From Nocardioides sp. REDSEA-S33_B3 (GTDB taxonomy: Bacteria > Actinomycetota > Actinomycetes > Propionibacteriales > Nocardioidaceae): a stretch of 64,000 bases of DNA. Made by a program: the position numbers and the translations under genes. Shown here piece after piece: positions 34,589 to 42,377 of the stretch. The number at the start of each line of letters is the position of its first letter. Position 1 is the first letter of the stretch. Under the pieces are notes generated by a model, which ran no database searches, was not told where the DNA came from, and saw only the letters and a program-made list of their open reading frames with translations. Location of the stretch: assembly GCA_001627335.1 (NCBI GenBank), contig LUPK01000054.1, positions 62,001 through 126,000 on the forward strand, written 5' to 3'.

Positions 34589-35689
34589 TCAGGCCCAGGC
34601 GTCGTCCCAGCCCTCGACGTCGCTGGCCGGGCGCGGGGCCGGGCCGGCGTAGACCGCGGAGGGACGGATCAGGCGACCGGTGGTCTTCTGCTCCAGGATG
34701 TGCGCCGACCAGCCGCCGGTGCGGGCGCAGGTGAACATCGAGGTGAACATGTTGGCCGGGACCTCGGCGAAGTCGAGCACGATGGCGGCCCAGAACTCCA
34801 CGTTGGTCTCGAGCACGCGGTCGGGACGACGCTCGCGCAGCTCCTTGAGCGCCGCCTGCTCCAGCGCCTCGGCCACGGCGTAGCGCGGGGCGTCGAGCTC
34901 CTTGGCGGTGCGGCGCAGCACGCGGGCGCGGGGGTCCTCGGCGCGGTAGACCCGGTGGCCGAAGCCCATCAGGCGCTCGCCGCGGTCCAGGATGCCCTTG
35001 ACGTAGGCGTCGGCGTCGCCGGACTGCTCGACGTCGCTGATCATGCCCAGCACGCGCGAGGGGGCGCCGCCGTGCAGCGGGCCGCTCATCGCGCCGATGG
35101 CGCCGGAGAACGCCGCGGCGACGTCGGCGCCGGTGGAGGTGATGACGCGCGCGGTGAACGTCGAGGCGTTCATGCCGTGCTCGGCCGCGGAGGACCAGTA
35201 GGCGTCGATCGCCTTGACGTGCTTCGGGTCGGCCTCGCCCTTCCACCGGATCAGGAACTTCTCGGCGAGCGTCTTGCCCTCGTCGACGATCTTCTGGGGG
35301 ACGACGGGCTTGTCGAGGCCTCGCGCGGACTGCGCGGCGTACGACAGCACCATGACGGCGACGCGGGCGAGGTCCTCGCGCGCCTGCTCGTCGGAGATGT
35401 CGTAGGTCTGGCCGAAGCCGAAGGCCGGCGCGAGCATCGCGATCGCGGCCTGGACGTCCACGCGGACGTCGCCGGTGTGGACCGGGATGTTGTAGGCCTC
35501 GGCCGGCGGGAGGCCGGGGGTGTAGGCGCCGTCGATCAGCAGGCCCCACACGTGCTCGAACGGCACCCGGCCGACGATGTCCTCGATGTCGACGCCGCGG
35601 TAGCGGAGCGCGGAGCCCTCCTTGTCCGGCTCGGCGATCTGGGTCTCGAAGGCGATGACGCCCTCCAGTCCGTGGTGCACCTCAGGCAT
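34589..35689 (-). CDS. citA: Citrate synthase, CitA-type second paralogue
   Basis: This 366-residue enzyme condenses oxaloacetate with acetyl-CoA, or propionyl-CoA in methylcitrate-type members. Catalytic and binding motifs are visible: the His in [14 protein letters not shown] (about residue 173), [21 protein letters not shown] (about 243) and the Asp in VLDFAEVP (about 303). It begins directly with [20 protein letters not shown], the N-terminus of short actinobacterial CitA proteins, without the long extension of GltA. GAAGGAG lies 6 nt before the ATG. A 163-bp divergent spacer separates it from pdxH. Confidence 0.92.
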   Translation of the reverse strand: MPEVHHGLEGVIAFETQIAEPDKEGSALRYRGVDIEDIVGRVPFEHVWGLLIDGAYTPGLPPAEAYNIPVHTGDVRVDVQAAIAMLAPAFGFGQTYDISDEQAREDLARVAVMVLSYAAQSARGLDKPVVPQKIVDEGKTLAEKFLIRWKGEADPKHVKAIDAYWSSAAEHGMNASTFTARVITSTGADVAAAFSGAIGAMSGPLHGGAPSRVLGMISDVEQSGDADAYVKGILDRGERLMGFGHRVYRAEDPRARVLRRTAKELDAPRYAVAEALEQAALKELRERRPDRVLETNVEFWAAIVLDFAEVPANMFTSMFTCARTGGWSAHILEQKTTGRLIRPSAVYAGPAPRPASDVEGWDDAWA

Positions 35690-35839
35690 GTCGACTCCTT
35701 CGTCGTCCTACGTGGTCCGTCTCGTCCGTCTCGTCCGGCCGGGTCGCGGCCGGGGTCAAACCTCATGCATTCTGCCGGACGTCCCGCCGGCCCGGCGCAG
35801 CGGCCGTCCGCCGAGACCGACGCGTGGGCCCTGCGTCCG

Positions 35840-35845
35840 TACGCT
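35840..35845 (+). promoter_or_regulatory. -10 box of a predicted leaderless pdxH transcript
   Basis: TACGCT ends 7 nt before the pdxH ATG at 35853. No Shine-Dalgarno is visible. The rest of the divergent gap 35690-35852 holds a 10-bp direct repeat (GTCCGTCTC at 35716-35734) and nothing else recognisable. Confidence 0.45.
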
Positions 35846-35852
35846 CGGGTCC

Positions 35853-36491
35853 ATGACCGACCTGCGCGCGCTGCGCCGCGAGTACGCCGCCAGGGGGCTC
35901 GACGAGAGCGACCTGGACCCCGACCCGCTGGTGGTCTTCGACCGCTGGTTCGCCGAGGCGGTGGCCGCCGGCCTCGACGAGCCGAACGCGATGGTCGTCG
36001 CCACCACCGATCCCGACGGCGCACCGTCGGTGCGCACCGTGCTGCTCAAGGGCGTCGAGGACGGTGGCTTCGTCTTCTTCACCAACCACGCCTCCCGCAA
36101 GGGGCGCGCGCTGGCGGCCGAGCCGCGCTGCGCGCTGCTGTTCCCGTGGCACCCGCTGGAGCGGCAGGTCCGGGTCGAGGGGACCGCCGAGCTGCTCCCG
36201 CGCACGGAGGTCGAGGCCTATTTCGCCCAGCGCCCGCGCGGCAGCCAGCTCGGCGCGCACGCGTCGGCCCAGTCCGAGCCCGTCGCCGACCGCTCCGCGC
36301 TCGAGGCGGCGTACGCCGGGGCGGAGCGGGCGTTCGAGGGCCGCGACGTCCCGCCGCCGGAGCACTGGGGCGGCTACCTGGTGCGGCCGCAGGCGGTGGA
36401 GTTCTGGCAGGGCCGGCCCTCGCGGCTGCACGACCGGCTGGAGTACCGGCGTACCGCACAAGGGTGGACGACCCGCCGGCTCCAGCCCTGA
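35853..36491 (+). CDS. pdxH: Pyridoxamine 5'-phosphate oxidase
   Basis: This 212-residue FMN enzyme oxidises pyridoxine or pyridoxamine 5'-phosphate to PLP. It matches PdxH throughout: [54 protein letters not shown] and LERQVRVEG. The substrate-binding [14 protein letters not shown] and the C-terminal [18 protein letters not shown] complete the match. The ATG at 35853 gives the normal family length. serC and the aminotransferase-rich neighbourhood consume its product, but no operon link exists because citA is divergent and a TetR gene follows with its own operator. Confidence 0.96.
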   Translation: MTDLRALRREYAARGLDESDLDPDPLVVFDRWFAEAVAAGLDEPNAMVVATTDPDGAPSVRTVLLKGVEDGGFVFFTNHASRKGRALAAEPRCALLFPWHPLERQVRVEGTAELLPRTEVEAYFAQRPRGSQLGAHASAQSEPVADRSALEAAYAGAERAFEGRDVPPPEHWGGYLVRPQAVEFWQGRPSRLHDRLEYRRTAQGWTTRRLQP

Positions 36492-36503
36492 CCCCGACTA
36501 ATC

Positions 36504-36523
36504 GAGTGAGTGCTCACTCACTC
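36504..36523 (+). promoter_or_regulatory. 20-bp palindromic operator and -10 box before the TetR gene
   Basis: GAGTGAGTG-CT-CACTCACTC is a perfect 9-bp inverted repeat. It ends 6 bp before TAGGCT (36530-36535), a -10 box lying 6 nt before the ATG at 36542. The operator therefore covers the -35 region, where a bound TetR protein would block RNA polymerase. The transcript should be leaderless. Confidence 0.85.
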
Positions 36524-36541
36524 CTGGGCTAGGCTGCGGGC

Positions 36542-37120
36542 ATGCCGCCCCGCGCCCGCCCGATGTCCCCCGAGGACCGCCGCACCTCCCTGGTCGACGT
36601 CACCCTCCGGCTGCTGCGCGAGCACGGCCGCGACGTCACCACCCGCCAGATCGCCGAGGCCGCCGGCATCGCCGAGGGCACGATCTTCCGCGTCTTCGAC
36701 ACCAAGGACGAGCTGGTCGAGGCAGCGATCAGCCGGGCCTTCGAGCCCGGGGCGCTGGTCGAGCGCATCCGCGAGATCGAGGTGGACCTGCCCCTGGAGG
36801 ACCGGCTCGTGCGCCTGGTGGGGGTGCTCCAGCAGCGCTACCGCGCCACGTTCTACCTGATGCGCCGGGTCGGCATGCTCCGGCCGCCCGACCACGACGG
36901 TGAGCAGGCGCAGGCGGCGCGCGCCGAGATCCACGGCCTGATGGTCGCCCTGGTCGGCTCCGACGCCGACCGCCTCACCGTCGACGCCGACGACTTCTGC
37001 CACCGGTTGCGGCTGCTGACCTTCGCCGGCTCGCACCCGCAGATCTCCGACGGCCACCTGCTCACTCCCGAGCAGGTCGTCGGGACCGTGCTCCACGGAC
37101 TCTCGAAGGAGGGCCGCTGA
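36542..37120 (+). CDS. TetR family transcriptional regulator of the adjacent ABC exporter
   Basis: The 192-residue protein has an N-terminal TetR helix-turn-helix at about residues 33-53 (TTRQIAEAAGIAEGTIFR) and a helical ligand-binding C-terminal domain. The perfect 20-bp palindrome immediately upstream is the expected operator, so autoregulation is likely. The stop codon shares a base with the ATG of the first exporter gene, so regulator and exporter form one unit that a drug or lipid ligand could derepress. The ligand is not deducible. Confidence 0.9.
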   Translation: MPPRARPMSPEDRRTSLVDVTLRLLREHGRDVTTRQIAEAAGIAEGTIFRVFDTKDELVEAAISRAFEPGALVERIREIEVDLPLEDRLVRLVGVLQQRYRATFYLMRRVGMLRPPDHDGEQAQAARAEIHGLMVALVGSDADRLTVDADDFCHRLRLLTFAGSHPQISDGHLLTPEQVVGTVLHGLSKEGR

Positions 37121-38856
37121 TGCTGGTCCCGCTCCTGCGGCAGCGGCTCGCGCCGTACCGCCCCTGGCTGGTGGCCGTCGTCGCCCTGCAGCTCGTCGGC
37201 GTGCTCGCGATGCTCTACCTCCCGAGCCTCAACGCGGCGATCATCGACGACGGCGTCGTCCCCGGGGACACCGCGCTGATCTGGCGGCTCGGGGGCGTGA
37301 TGCTCGCGGTCTCGGTCGTGCAGATCGTCTGCTCGGTGGGGGCCGCCTGGTTCGGCGCGCGCACCGCCACCGCGTTCGGCCGTGACCTGCGGCGCGACCT
37401 GTTCCAGCGGGTCGGCACCTTCTCGACCCGCGAGGTGCAGCAGATCGGCGCACCGTCGCTGATCACGCGCACCACCAACGACGTCCAGCAGGTCCAGATG
37501 CTCGTGGTGATGACCTGCCTGATCGCGGTCTCGAGCCCGATCATGATGGTCGGCGGCGTGCTGATGGCGCTGCGCGAGGACCTCGGGCTCGGGTGGATCC
37601 TGGCGGTCGTCGTGCCGGCGCTGTTCCTCTCGGTCGGCTTCGTGATCTCCCGGATGCTGCCGAGCTTCCGGGCGATGCAGTCGCGCATCGACGAGGTCAA
37701 CCGGGTGCTGCGCGAGCAGATCGCCGGCATCCGGGTCGTGCGCGCCTTCGTCCGCGAGCGGCACGAGACCGAGCGGTTCGCGGTCGCCAACGACGACCTC
37801 ACCGACGTGGCGGTCCGCGCCGGGCGCTGGATGGCGACGATGTTCCCGCTGGCGATGCTGGTGGTGAACGTCTCCAGCGTCGGGGTGGTCTGGTTCGGCG
37901 GCCAGCGCGTGGACGCCGGCCAGATGGAGGTGGGCGCGCTCACCGCGTTCCTCTCCTATCTCATGCAGATCCTGATGTCGGTGATGATGGCGACCTTCAT
38001 GCTCATGCAGGTGCCGCGCTCGGCGGTCTGCGCCGAGCGGATCTCCGAGGTCCTCACCACCGAGACGTCCGTACGCCGCAGTCCCGACCCGCGCCCGCTG
38101 GACCCGACGTGTCGCGGCCACCTCGACCTGGAGGCGGTCACGTTCTCCTACCCGGGGGCGGAGTCGCCGGTGCTCAGCGACTGCTCGCTCACCGCGCGTC
38201 CCGGGCAGGTCGTGGCCGTCATCGGCTCGACCGGTGCCGGCAAGTCCACGCTGGTCAACCTGGTGCCGCGGCTCTTCGACGCCACCGCGGGCACCGTCCG
38301 CGTCGCCGGCGTGGACGTGCGCGACCTGGATCCCGAGGTGCTGTGGGCGGAGCTGGGGATGGTGCCGCAGAAGGCCTACCTCTTCAGCGGCACCGTCCGC
38401 AGCAACCTCGCCCACGGGCTGCCCGACGCCACCGAGGAGCAGATGTGGCAGGCGCTGGAGGTGGCGCAGGCGCGCGACTTCGTCAGCGCGCTCCCCGAGG
38501 GGCTGGACTCCCCGGTCGCCCAGGGCGGCACCAACTTCTCCGGTGGCCAGCGCCAGCGGCTCGCGATCGCCCGCGCGGTCGTCCGGCGCCCCGCGATCTA
38601 CCTCTTCGACGACTCCTTCTCCGCGCTCGACCTGGCCACCGACGCCAAGCTCCGCGCGGCCCTGCGACCGGTCACGACCGAGTCGACGGTCGTGGTGGTG
38701 GCGCAACGGGTCTCCACGATCCGTGACGCCGACGTGATCGTGGTGCTCGAGGACGGCCGGGTCGTCGGCCGGGGCAGCCACGACGAGCTGGTGACCGACT
38801 GCCCGACGTACCAGGAGATCGTGGAGTCGCAGCTCTCCGCGGAGGAGGCGGCATGA
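37120..38856 (+). CDS. ABC exporter half-transporter with degenerate nucleotide site
   Basis: This 578-residue protein has six membrane helices (about 15-300) and a nucleotide-binding domain. Walker A is GSTGAGKS (about 368) and the signature is FSGGQRQR (about 472). Walker B ends FDDSFSALD (about 495), with Asp where the catalytic Glu should be, and the H-loop reads AQRVST instead of AHRLST. Its own site is therefore degenerate, as in one half of heterodimeric exporters. A GGAGGG ribosome site precedes the ATG. It should pair with the next gene product to export lipids or drugs. Confidence 0.92.
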   Translation: MLVPLLRQRLAPYRPWLVAVVALQLVGVLAMLYLPSLNAAIIDDGVVPGDTALIWRLGGVMLAVSVVQIVCSVGAAWFGARTATAFGRDLRRDLFQRVGTFSTREVQQIGAPSLITRTTNDVQQVQMLVVMTCLIAVSSPIMMVGGVLMALREDLGLGWILAVVVPALFLSVGFVISRMLPSFRAMQSRIDEVNRVLREQIAGIRVVRAFVRERHETERFAVANDDLTDVAVRAGRWMATMFPLAMLVVNVSSVGVVWFGGQRVDAGQMEVGALTAFLSYLMQILMSVMMATFMLMQVPRSAVCAERISEVLTTETSVRRSPDPRPLDPTCRGHLDLEAVTFSYPGAESPVLSDCSLTARPGQVVAVIGSTGAGKSTLVNLVPRLFDATAGTVRVAGVDVRDLDPEVLWAELGMVPQKAYLFSGTVRSNLAHGLPDATEEQMWQALEVAQARDFVSALPEGLDSPVAQGGTNFSGGQRQRLAIARAVVRRPAIYLFDDSFSALDLATDAKLRAALRPVTTESTVVVVAQRVSTIRDADVIVVLEDGRVVGRGSHDELVTDCPTYQEIVESQLSAEEAA

Positions 38857-40808
38857 GCACCCCCACGACACCGGGCAAGCAGGGGTTCGCGGCCACGGAG
38901 CGGATCGAGGCACCCGCCGGCGGCCCCGGTCGCGGCCCGATGGGTGGCGGCATGGTGGGGCAGAAGGCGATGAGCTTCGGCCCCTCGGCCCGGCGGTTGG
39001 TCGGCCGGATGCGCCCCGAGCGCGCCCTGGCCACGCTCGTGGTCGCCCTGGTGGTGGTCTCGGTGCTGCTGATGTCGATCGGGCCCCGGCTGCTCGGTCA
39101 CGCCACCGACCTGGTCTTCCGCGGGTTCGTCGGCTCGCGCACGCCGGTCGGCACGCCCGACGACCAGCTGCCCGAGGCCGTCCAGGGCCAGGGTGTCGTG
39201 CCCGGCCAGGGCGTCGACTTCGGCGCGGTCGGCGAGTGGCTGCTGCTGGTCCTCGCGGTGTACGCCGCCGCGTCGGCGCTCTCGTGGCTGGCGGGCTTCG
39301 TCCTCAACGGGGTCGTCCAGCGCACCGTGCGCCGGATGCGCTCGGACGTCGAGGACAAGATCCACCGGTTGCCGCTGGGCTACTTCGACCGCTCCCCGCG
39401 CGGAGAGCTGCTGAGCCGGGTCACCAACGACATCGACAACATCAGCCAGACCCTCCAGCAGACGATGAGCCAGCTGCTCCAGTCGCTGCTCACCGTGCTG
39501 GCGGTGCTGGCGATGATGATCTGGATCAGCCCGCTGCTCGCCCTGGTCGCGGTGCTCAGCGTCCCGGTCTCGCTGATGGCGACCCGCGCGATCATGAAGC
39601 GGTCGCAGGGCCAGTTCGTCGCGCAGTGGCGCACGACCGGTCGGCTCAACGCCCACATCGAGGAGGCGTTCTCCGGTCACGCGCTGGTGAAGGTCTACGG
39701 CCGCACCGACGAGGTCGAGCGCACCTTCGCCGAGCACAACGACGCGCTCTACGACGTGTCGTTCAAGGCGCAGTTCATCAGCGGCCTGGTGATGCCGACG
39801 ATGATGTTCATCGGCAACCTCAACTACGTCGTGGTCGCGGTCGTGGGTGCCCTGCGGATCTCCTCGGGGGCGGTGACGCTCGGTGAGGTGCAGGCCTTCG
39901 TGCAGTACACCCGCCAGTTCACCCAGCCGCTGACCACCGTCGCGTCGATGGCCAACCTGCTGCAGTCGGGTGTCGCCTCCGCCGAGCGGGTCTTCGAGCT
40001 GCTCGACGCCGACGAGGAGCCGATGGCCGAGGTGCCCGTCGCCTCCCGCGCCGGTGCCGGGGTGACCCGGGGCGAGGTGGCCTTCGAGCACGTGTCCTTC
40101 TCCTACGATCCGACACGGCCGCTCATCGAGGACCTCTCGCTGGTGGCCAGCCCCGGCCAGACCGTGGCGATCGTCGGGCCGACCGGCGCCGGCAAGACCA
40201 CGCTGGTCAACCTGGTGATGCGCTTCTACGACGTGGATGCCGGCCGCATCCTGCTCGACGGGGTCGACACCGCGACCCTGAGCCGGCAGGAGCTGCGTGC
40301 GCAGGTCGGCATGGTGCTGCAGGACACCTGGCTCTTCGAGGGCACCATCCGCGACAACATCGCCTACGGCCGGCCCGACGCGACCGACGAGCAGGTGCTG
40401 GAGGCCGCGCGTGCGACGTACGTCGACCGGTTCGTCCACTCGCTGCCCGACGGCTACGAGACGATCGTCGACGAGGACGGGGCGAACCTATCGGCGGGGG
40501 AGCGTCAGCTGCTGACGATCGCCCGGGCGTTCCTCACCGACCCGGCGCTGCTGATCCTCGACGAGGCGACCTCCAGCGTCGACACCCGCACCGAGCTGCT
40601 GCTGCAGCACGCGATGGCGGCGCTGCGCACCGACCGGACGTCGTTCGTCATCGCGCACCGGCTCTCCACGATCCGCGACGCCGACCTGATCCTGGTGATG
40701 GAGGACGGCGCGATCGTCGAGCAGGGCACGCACGCCTCGCTGCTCGCCGCCGACGGCGCGTACGCCGCGCTCTACCGCTCCCAGTTCACCGCCGCGGCCG
40801 ACGCCTGA
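38853..40808 (+). CDS. ABC exporter half-transporter with catalytic nucleotide site
   Basis: The 651-residue partner starts at an ATGA overlap. It has a Gly/Pro-rich N-terminal extension, six membrane helices (about 50-350, with an extra loop near 90-125) and an NBD. Walker A is GPTGAGKT (about 442), the signature LSAGERQLL (about 545), Walker [12 protein letters not shown] (about 567) and the H-loop IAHRLST. Its Walker B Glu and His are intact while its signature is altered (LSAGE). Paired with the FSGGQ of the previous protein this yields one good and one degenerate ATP site, the classic heterodimer arrangement. Substrate unknown. Confidence 0.92.
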   Translation: MSTPTTPGKQGFAATERIEAPAGGPGRGPMGGGMVGQKAMSFGPSARRLVGRMRPERALATLVVALVVVSVLLMSIGPRLLGHATDLVFRGFVGSRTPVGTPDDQLPEAVQGQGVVPGQGVDFGAVGEWLLLVLAVYAAASALSWLAGFVLNGVVQRTVRRMRSDVEDKIHRLPLGYFDRSPRGELLSRVTNDIDNISQTLQQTMSQLLQSLLTVLAVLAMMIWISPLLALVAVLSVPVSLMATRAIMKRSQGQFVAQWRTTGRLNAHIEEAFSGHALVKVYGRTDEVERTFAEHNDALYDVSFKAQFISGLVMPTMMFIGNLNYVVVAVVGALRISSGAVTLGEVQAFVQYTRQFTQPLTTVASMANLLQSGVASAERVFELLDADEEPMAEVPVASRAGAGVTRGEVAFEHVSFSYDPTRPLIEDLSLVASPGQTVAIVGPTGAGKTTLVNLVMRFYDVDAGRILLDGVDTATLSRQELRAQVGMVLQDTWLFEGTIRDNIAYGRPDATDEQVLEAARATYVDRFVHSLPDGYETIVDEDGANLSAGERQLLTIARAFLTDPALLILDEATSSVDTRTELLLQHAMAALRTDRTSFVIAHRLSTIRDADLILVMEDGAIVEQGTHASLLAADGAYAALYRSQFTAAADA

Positions 40809-40819
40809 CCCTCCCCTCC

Positions 40820-40899
40820 ACGCCGGTTCGGCGTGTTGATACGCCGGTTCGGCGTGCGCTGTGGGTCGAGCCGGCGTGTTGATACGCCGGTTCGGCGGG
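40820..40899 (+). repeat. Tandem hairpin repeats including 32-bp direct repeat copy 1
   Basis: ACGCCG-GTT-CGGCGT occurs at 40820-40834 and 40841-40855. The 32-bp unit at 40868-40899 (starting GAGCCGGCGTG, ending GTTCGGCGGG) contains CCGGCGT-GTTGAT-ACGCCGG. The 32-bp unit is repeated exactly at 41844-41875. The array follows the ABC exporter and could end its transcript. Confidence 0.85.
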
Positions 40900-40926
40900 T
40901 GGGAAGGGGCGTGCTGCTGTCGGTCC

Positions 40927-41130
40927 TCAGGGCTCGTGACGCAGCAGGTCCCCGGGTTGGCAGTCGAGGGCTTCGCAGAGTGCCTCGAGCGTGGAGAACC
41001 GCACGGCCTTCGCCCGGCCGTTCTTGAGCACGGCCAGGTTCGCGGGGCTGATGCCGACGGCCTCGGCCAGCGCCCCCACCGACATCTTGCGGCGGGCGAG
41101 CATCACGTCGATGTCGACGACGATGGGCAT
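40927..41130 (-). CDS. Small Cro/C1-type HTH regulator (YozG-like)
   Basis: The 67-residue protein is essentially one helix-turn-helix domain: MLARRKMSVGALAEAVGI, NLAVLKNGRAKAVRFSTLEA and LCEALDCQPGDLLRHEP. It matches short YozG-type regulators that are nearly always encoded next to a DUF2975 membrane protein, as here. Its start shares one base with the stop of that gene. The palindrome CTATCG-N5-CGATAG in the promoter at 41624-41652 is its probable target. Confidence 0.9.
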   Translation of the reverse strand: MPIVVDIDVMLARRKMSVGALAEAVGISPANLAVLKNGRAKAVRFSTLEALCEALDCQPGDLLRHEP

Positions 41131-41597
41131 CAGATGACCTCCGCCAGCTCGGCTCGCATCTCGACCGCCTGCCTCAGCAGGGCGCGCATGACACGCACCA
41201 CGAGGGCGGCGCCGAGGGCCAGGCCGCCCGCACCACCGATGAGCAGCACCATGCCCGGGGCGACCTCGTCGCCGGGCGCGGCGACCGCGCCCAGCCAGAA
41301 CAGCAGCAGCGCGCCGGTCGCCACCGCTGCGCTGATCACGTCGACGTAGCGGAAGGAGAGCGGCGAGAAGACCTCGTCGCGACCGACCAGCGTGAGCAGT
41401 CGCCACGTGCACACCATCACCACCTGGATGGCGACGATGCCCAGGGCGATGATCGTGACCACCTGGAGACGGACGGGTGCCGGCGCGCCCTCCAGGTCCA
41501 GGTAGAGCAGGGGGACCAGCACGGCCTGGACGAACAGCGAGCCGGCGAGGCCCAGGGCCAGGATGATGCGGGTGGCGGTGACCGTGTGCGCGTGCAT
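41130..41597 (-). CDS. DUF2975 membrane protein
   Basis: The 155-residue protein has four membrane helices (about residues 8-30, 44-66, 85-105, 115-138) and the DUF2975 pattern with LVGRDEVFSPLSFRYVDVIS between helices 2 and 3. GAGAGGAG (41603-41610, minus strand) is well placed before the ATG. It is the partner of the HTH gene downstream. Such pairs are thought to sense an envelope or metabolic signal and control the regulator, but no ligand is known. Confidence 0.88.
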   Translation of the reverse strand: MHAHTVTATRIILALGLAGSLFVQAVLVPLLYLDLEGAPAPVRLQVVTIIALGIVAIQVVMVCTWRLLTLVGRDEVFSPLSFRYVDVISAAVATGALLLFWLGAVAAPGDEVAPGMVLLIGGAGGLALGAALVVRVMRALLRQAVEMRAELAEVI

Positions 41598-41623
41598 GAC
41601 AGCTCCTCTCGTCAGTCGAGAGG

Positions 41624-41652
41624 AAACTATCGAAAAACGATAGGTTCGGCAA
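41624..41652 (-). promoter_or_regulatory. Promoter with operator palindrome for the DUF2975-HTH pair
   Basis: On the minus strand TTGCCG (41652-41647), a 17-bp spacer and TAGTTT (41629-41624) form a good promoter. CTATCG-TTTTT-CGATAG (41643-41627) fills most of the spacer and touches the -10, so a bound dimer would repress transcription. Autorepression by the YozG-like protein is the simplest model. Confidence 0.75.
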
Positions 41653-41672
41653 CCTCCGGAGGCGGAGCCTGC

Positions 41673-41843
41673 TCAGGCGGCGTCGAGGTCCTGGGCGACG
41701 AGGGCGGCGATCGCGTCGACCGCCGCCTGGTCCTCGCCGGCGACCGCGACCGGCGCGAGGCCGTGCAGACGGGGGAGCAGGTCGGCGTAGAACGAGTCGG
41801 CCGCGCCGGGCGGCAGCAAGCCGGCCAGGACGATCCAGGAGGC
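41673..41843 (-). pseudogene. C-terminal gene remnant cut off at a 32-bp repeat
   Basis: On the minus strand one frame reads SWIVLAGLLPPGAADSFY, then ADLLPRLHGLAPVAVAG, then DAIAALVAQDLDAA and a TGA stop (41675-41673). It has native-looking codon use and helix patterns. No start codon or ribosome site precedes it; the frame runs back into the 32-bp repeat at 41844. It looks like the 3' end of a lost gene, family not recognised. Confidence 0.4.
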
Positions 41844-41875
41844 GAGCCGGCGTGTTGATACGCCGGTTCGGCGGG
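41844..41875 (+). repeat. 32-bp direct repeat, copy 2
   Basis: The sequence is identical to 40868-40899 in the same orientation, with the hairpin CCGGCGT-GTTGAT-ACGCCGG inside. The two copies bracket the HTH gene, the DUF2975 gene and the remnant, 976 bp apart. Confidence 0.9.
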
Positions 41876-41902
41876 GAGGGGTGGGGGCGGGAGAAAAGTC
41901 CG

Positions 41903-41931
41903 TTGTGCGGGGGAGGACGCCGACCTACCGT
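41903..41931 (+). promoter_or_regulatory. Promoter of the mini-ORF leader RNA
   Basis: TTGTGC (41903-41908), a 17-bp spacer and TACCGT (41926-41931) form a consensus-like promoter. Transcription would begin near 41938, just before the extended Shine-Dalgarno. No gene in the usual sense lies downstream on this strand. Confidence 0.65.
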
Positions 41932-41963
41932 GGAGGGACACGGGAAAGGAGGTGGTCCGAGAC

Positions 41964-42002
41964 ATGATTTCTCTACGGACGCGTGAGGTGGCTGCTCGCT
42001 AG
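41964..42002 (+). CDS. 12-residue mini-ORF (MISLRTREVAAR)
   Basis: ATG at 41964 opens 12 codons ending in TAG. The start lies 10 nt after the very strong GGAGGTGG site. The last codons form the 5' arm of two alternative stems, so ribosome movement would decide which forms. Three Arg codons use CGG or CGT/CGC; no run of a single amino acid suggests a particular tRNA sensor. Confidence 0.5.
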   Translation: MISLRTREVAAR

Positions 42003-42062
42003 CAGCGCTCCCTCGTAGGACGTCGCTGCCGGCAATCCAGGGCAGCCACCCGACCCCCAGGT

Positions 42063-42085
42063 GGTCCGGATCCGTCCGCCGGACC
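42063..42085. terminator. Hairpin between the leader RNA and the flagellar operon
   Basis: GGTCCGG and CCGGACC form a 7-bp stem with a 9-nt loop. It lies 18 bp past the end of the last flagellar-operon gene on the minus strand and at the end of the leader RNA on the plus strand, so it may terminate both. Confidence 0.5.
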
Positions 42086-42102
42086 CGCTCGTCAGGGCAG
42101 TC

Positions 42103-42375
42103 TCACTGCTCGGCGGGCACGCCTGGGGGTCGCTCCATCTCCAGGGTCGGGTCCTCGCCCCGGTCCACCCCCCGGTCCGCGGCCTGGCGTACCGGTGCCG
42201 GTGGCTCGCCGACCATCGCCGCGACGACCGAGAGCGCGACCCAGCAGATCCCGAGGGCGACCAGGTAGCGACTCATCGCCACCTCCATCGGCATCCCCCC
42301 GGTGAGCGCCTGGTACAGCGCGGGGGAGGCGCAGACGCCGGCAGCGCCGAGGACGAGCGGGGACAGCAGATTCAT
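42103..42375 (-). CDS. Small membrane protein, last gene of the flagellar operon
   Basis: The 90-residue product has two predicted membrane helices (about residues 4-24 and 34-56) and a polar, acidic C-terminal tail. The ATG at 42375 follows the flhA stop by 2 bp, so it is co-transcribed with the export-gate genes. Not recognised; position suggests an accessory of the export apparatus. Confidence 0.7.
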   Translation of the reverse strand: MNLLSPLVLGAAGVCASPALYQALTGGMPMEVAMSRYLVALGICWVALSVVAAMVGEPPAPVRQAADRGVDRGEDPTLEMERPPGVPAEQ

Positions 42376-42377
42376 GG

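Larger units (their letters stand above)
41938..42090 (+). ncRNA. Candidate structured leader or small RNA with mini-ORF
   Basis: The predicted transcript carries AAAGGAGGTGGTCC (41946-41959), which can pair with 14 nt of the 16S 3' end with one G-U pair. A 12-codon ORF follows, then competing stems. GCTGCT-CGCT-AGCAGC (41991-42006) overlaps the ORF end; GGTGGCTGC (41987-41995) can instead pair with GCAGCCACC (42042-42050). A final hairpin lies at 42063-42085. This is the build of an attenuator or regulatory RNA, yet only the 3' end of the flagellar operon lies ahead, on the opposite strand. Both ends are estimates. Confidence 0.5.

Noticed and set aside
40820..41875. Insertion sequence or transposon bounded by the 32-bp repeats
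   Set aside because: No transposase, no terminal inverted repeats and no target duplication are visible; the repeats are direct and also occur in a hairpin array.
41938..42090. A tRNA or tmRNA-like fold in the leader RNA
   Set aside because: There is no 7-bp acceptor with a TTCRA loop or anticodon arm; the stems found fit an attenuator better.
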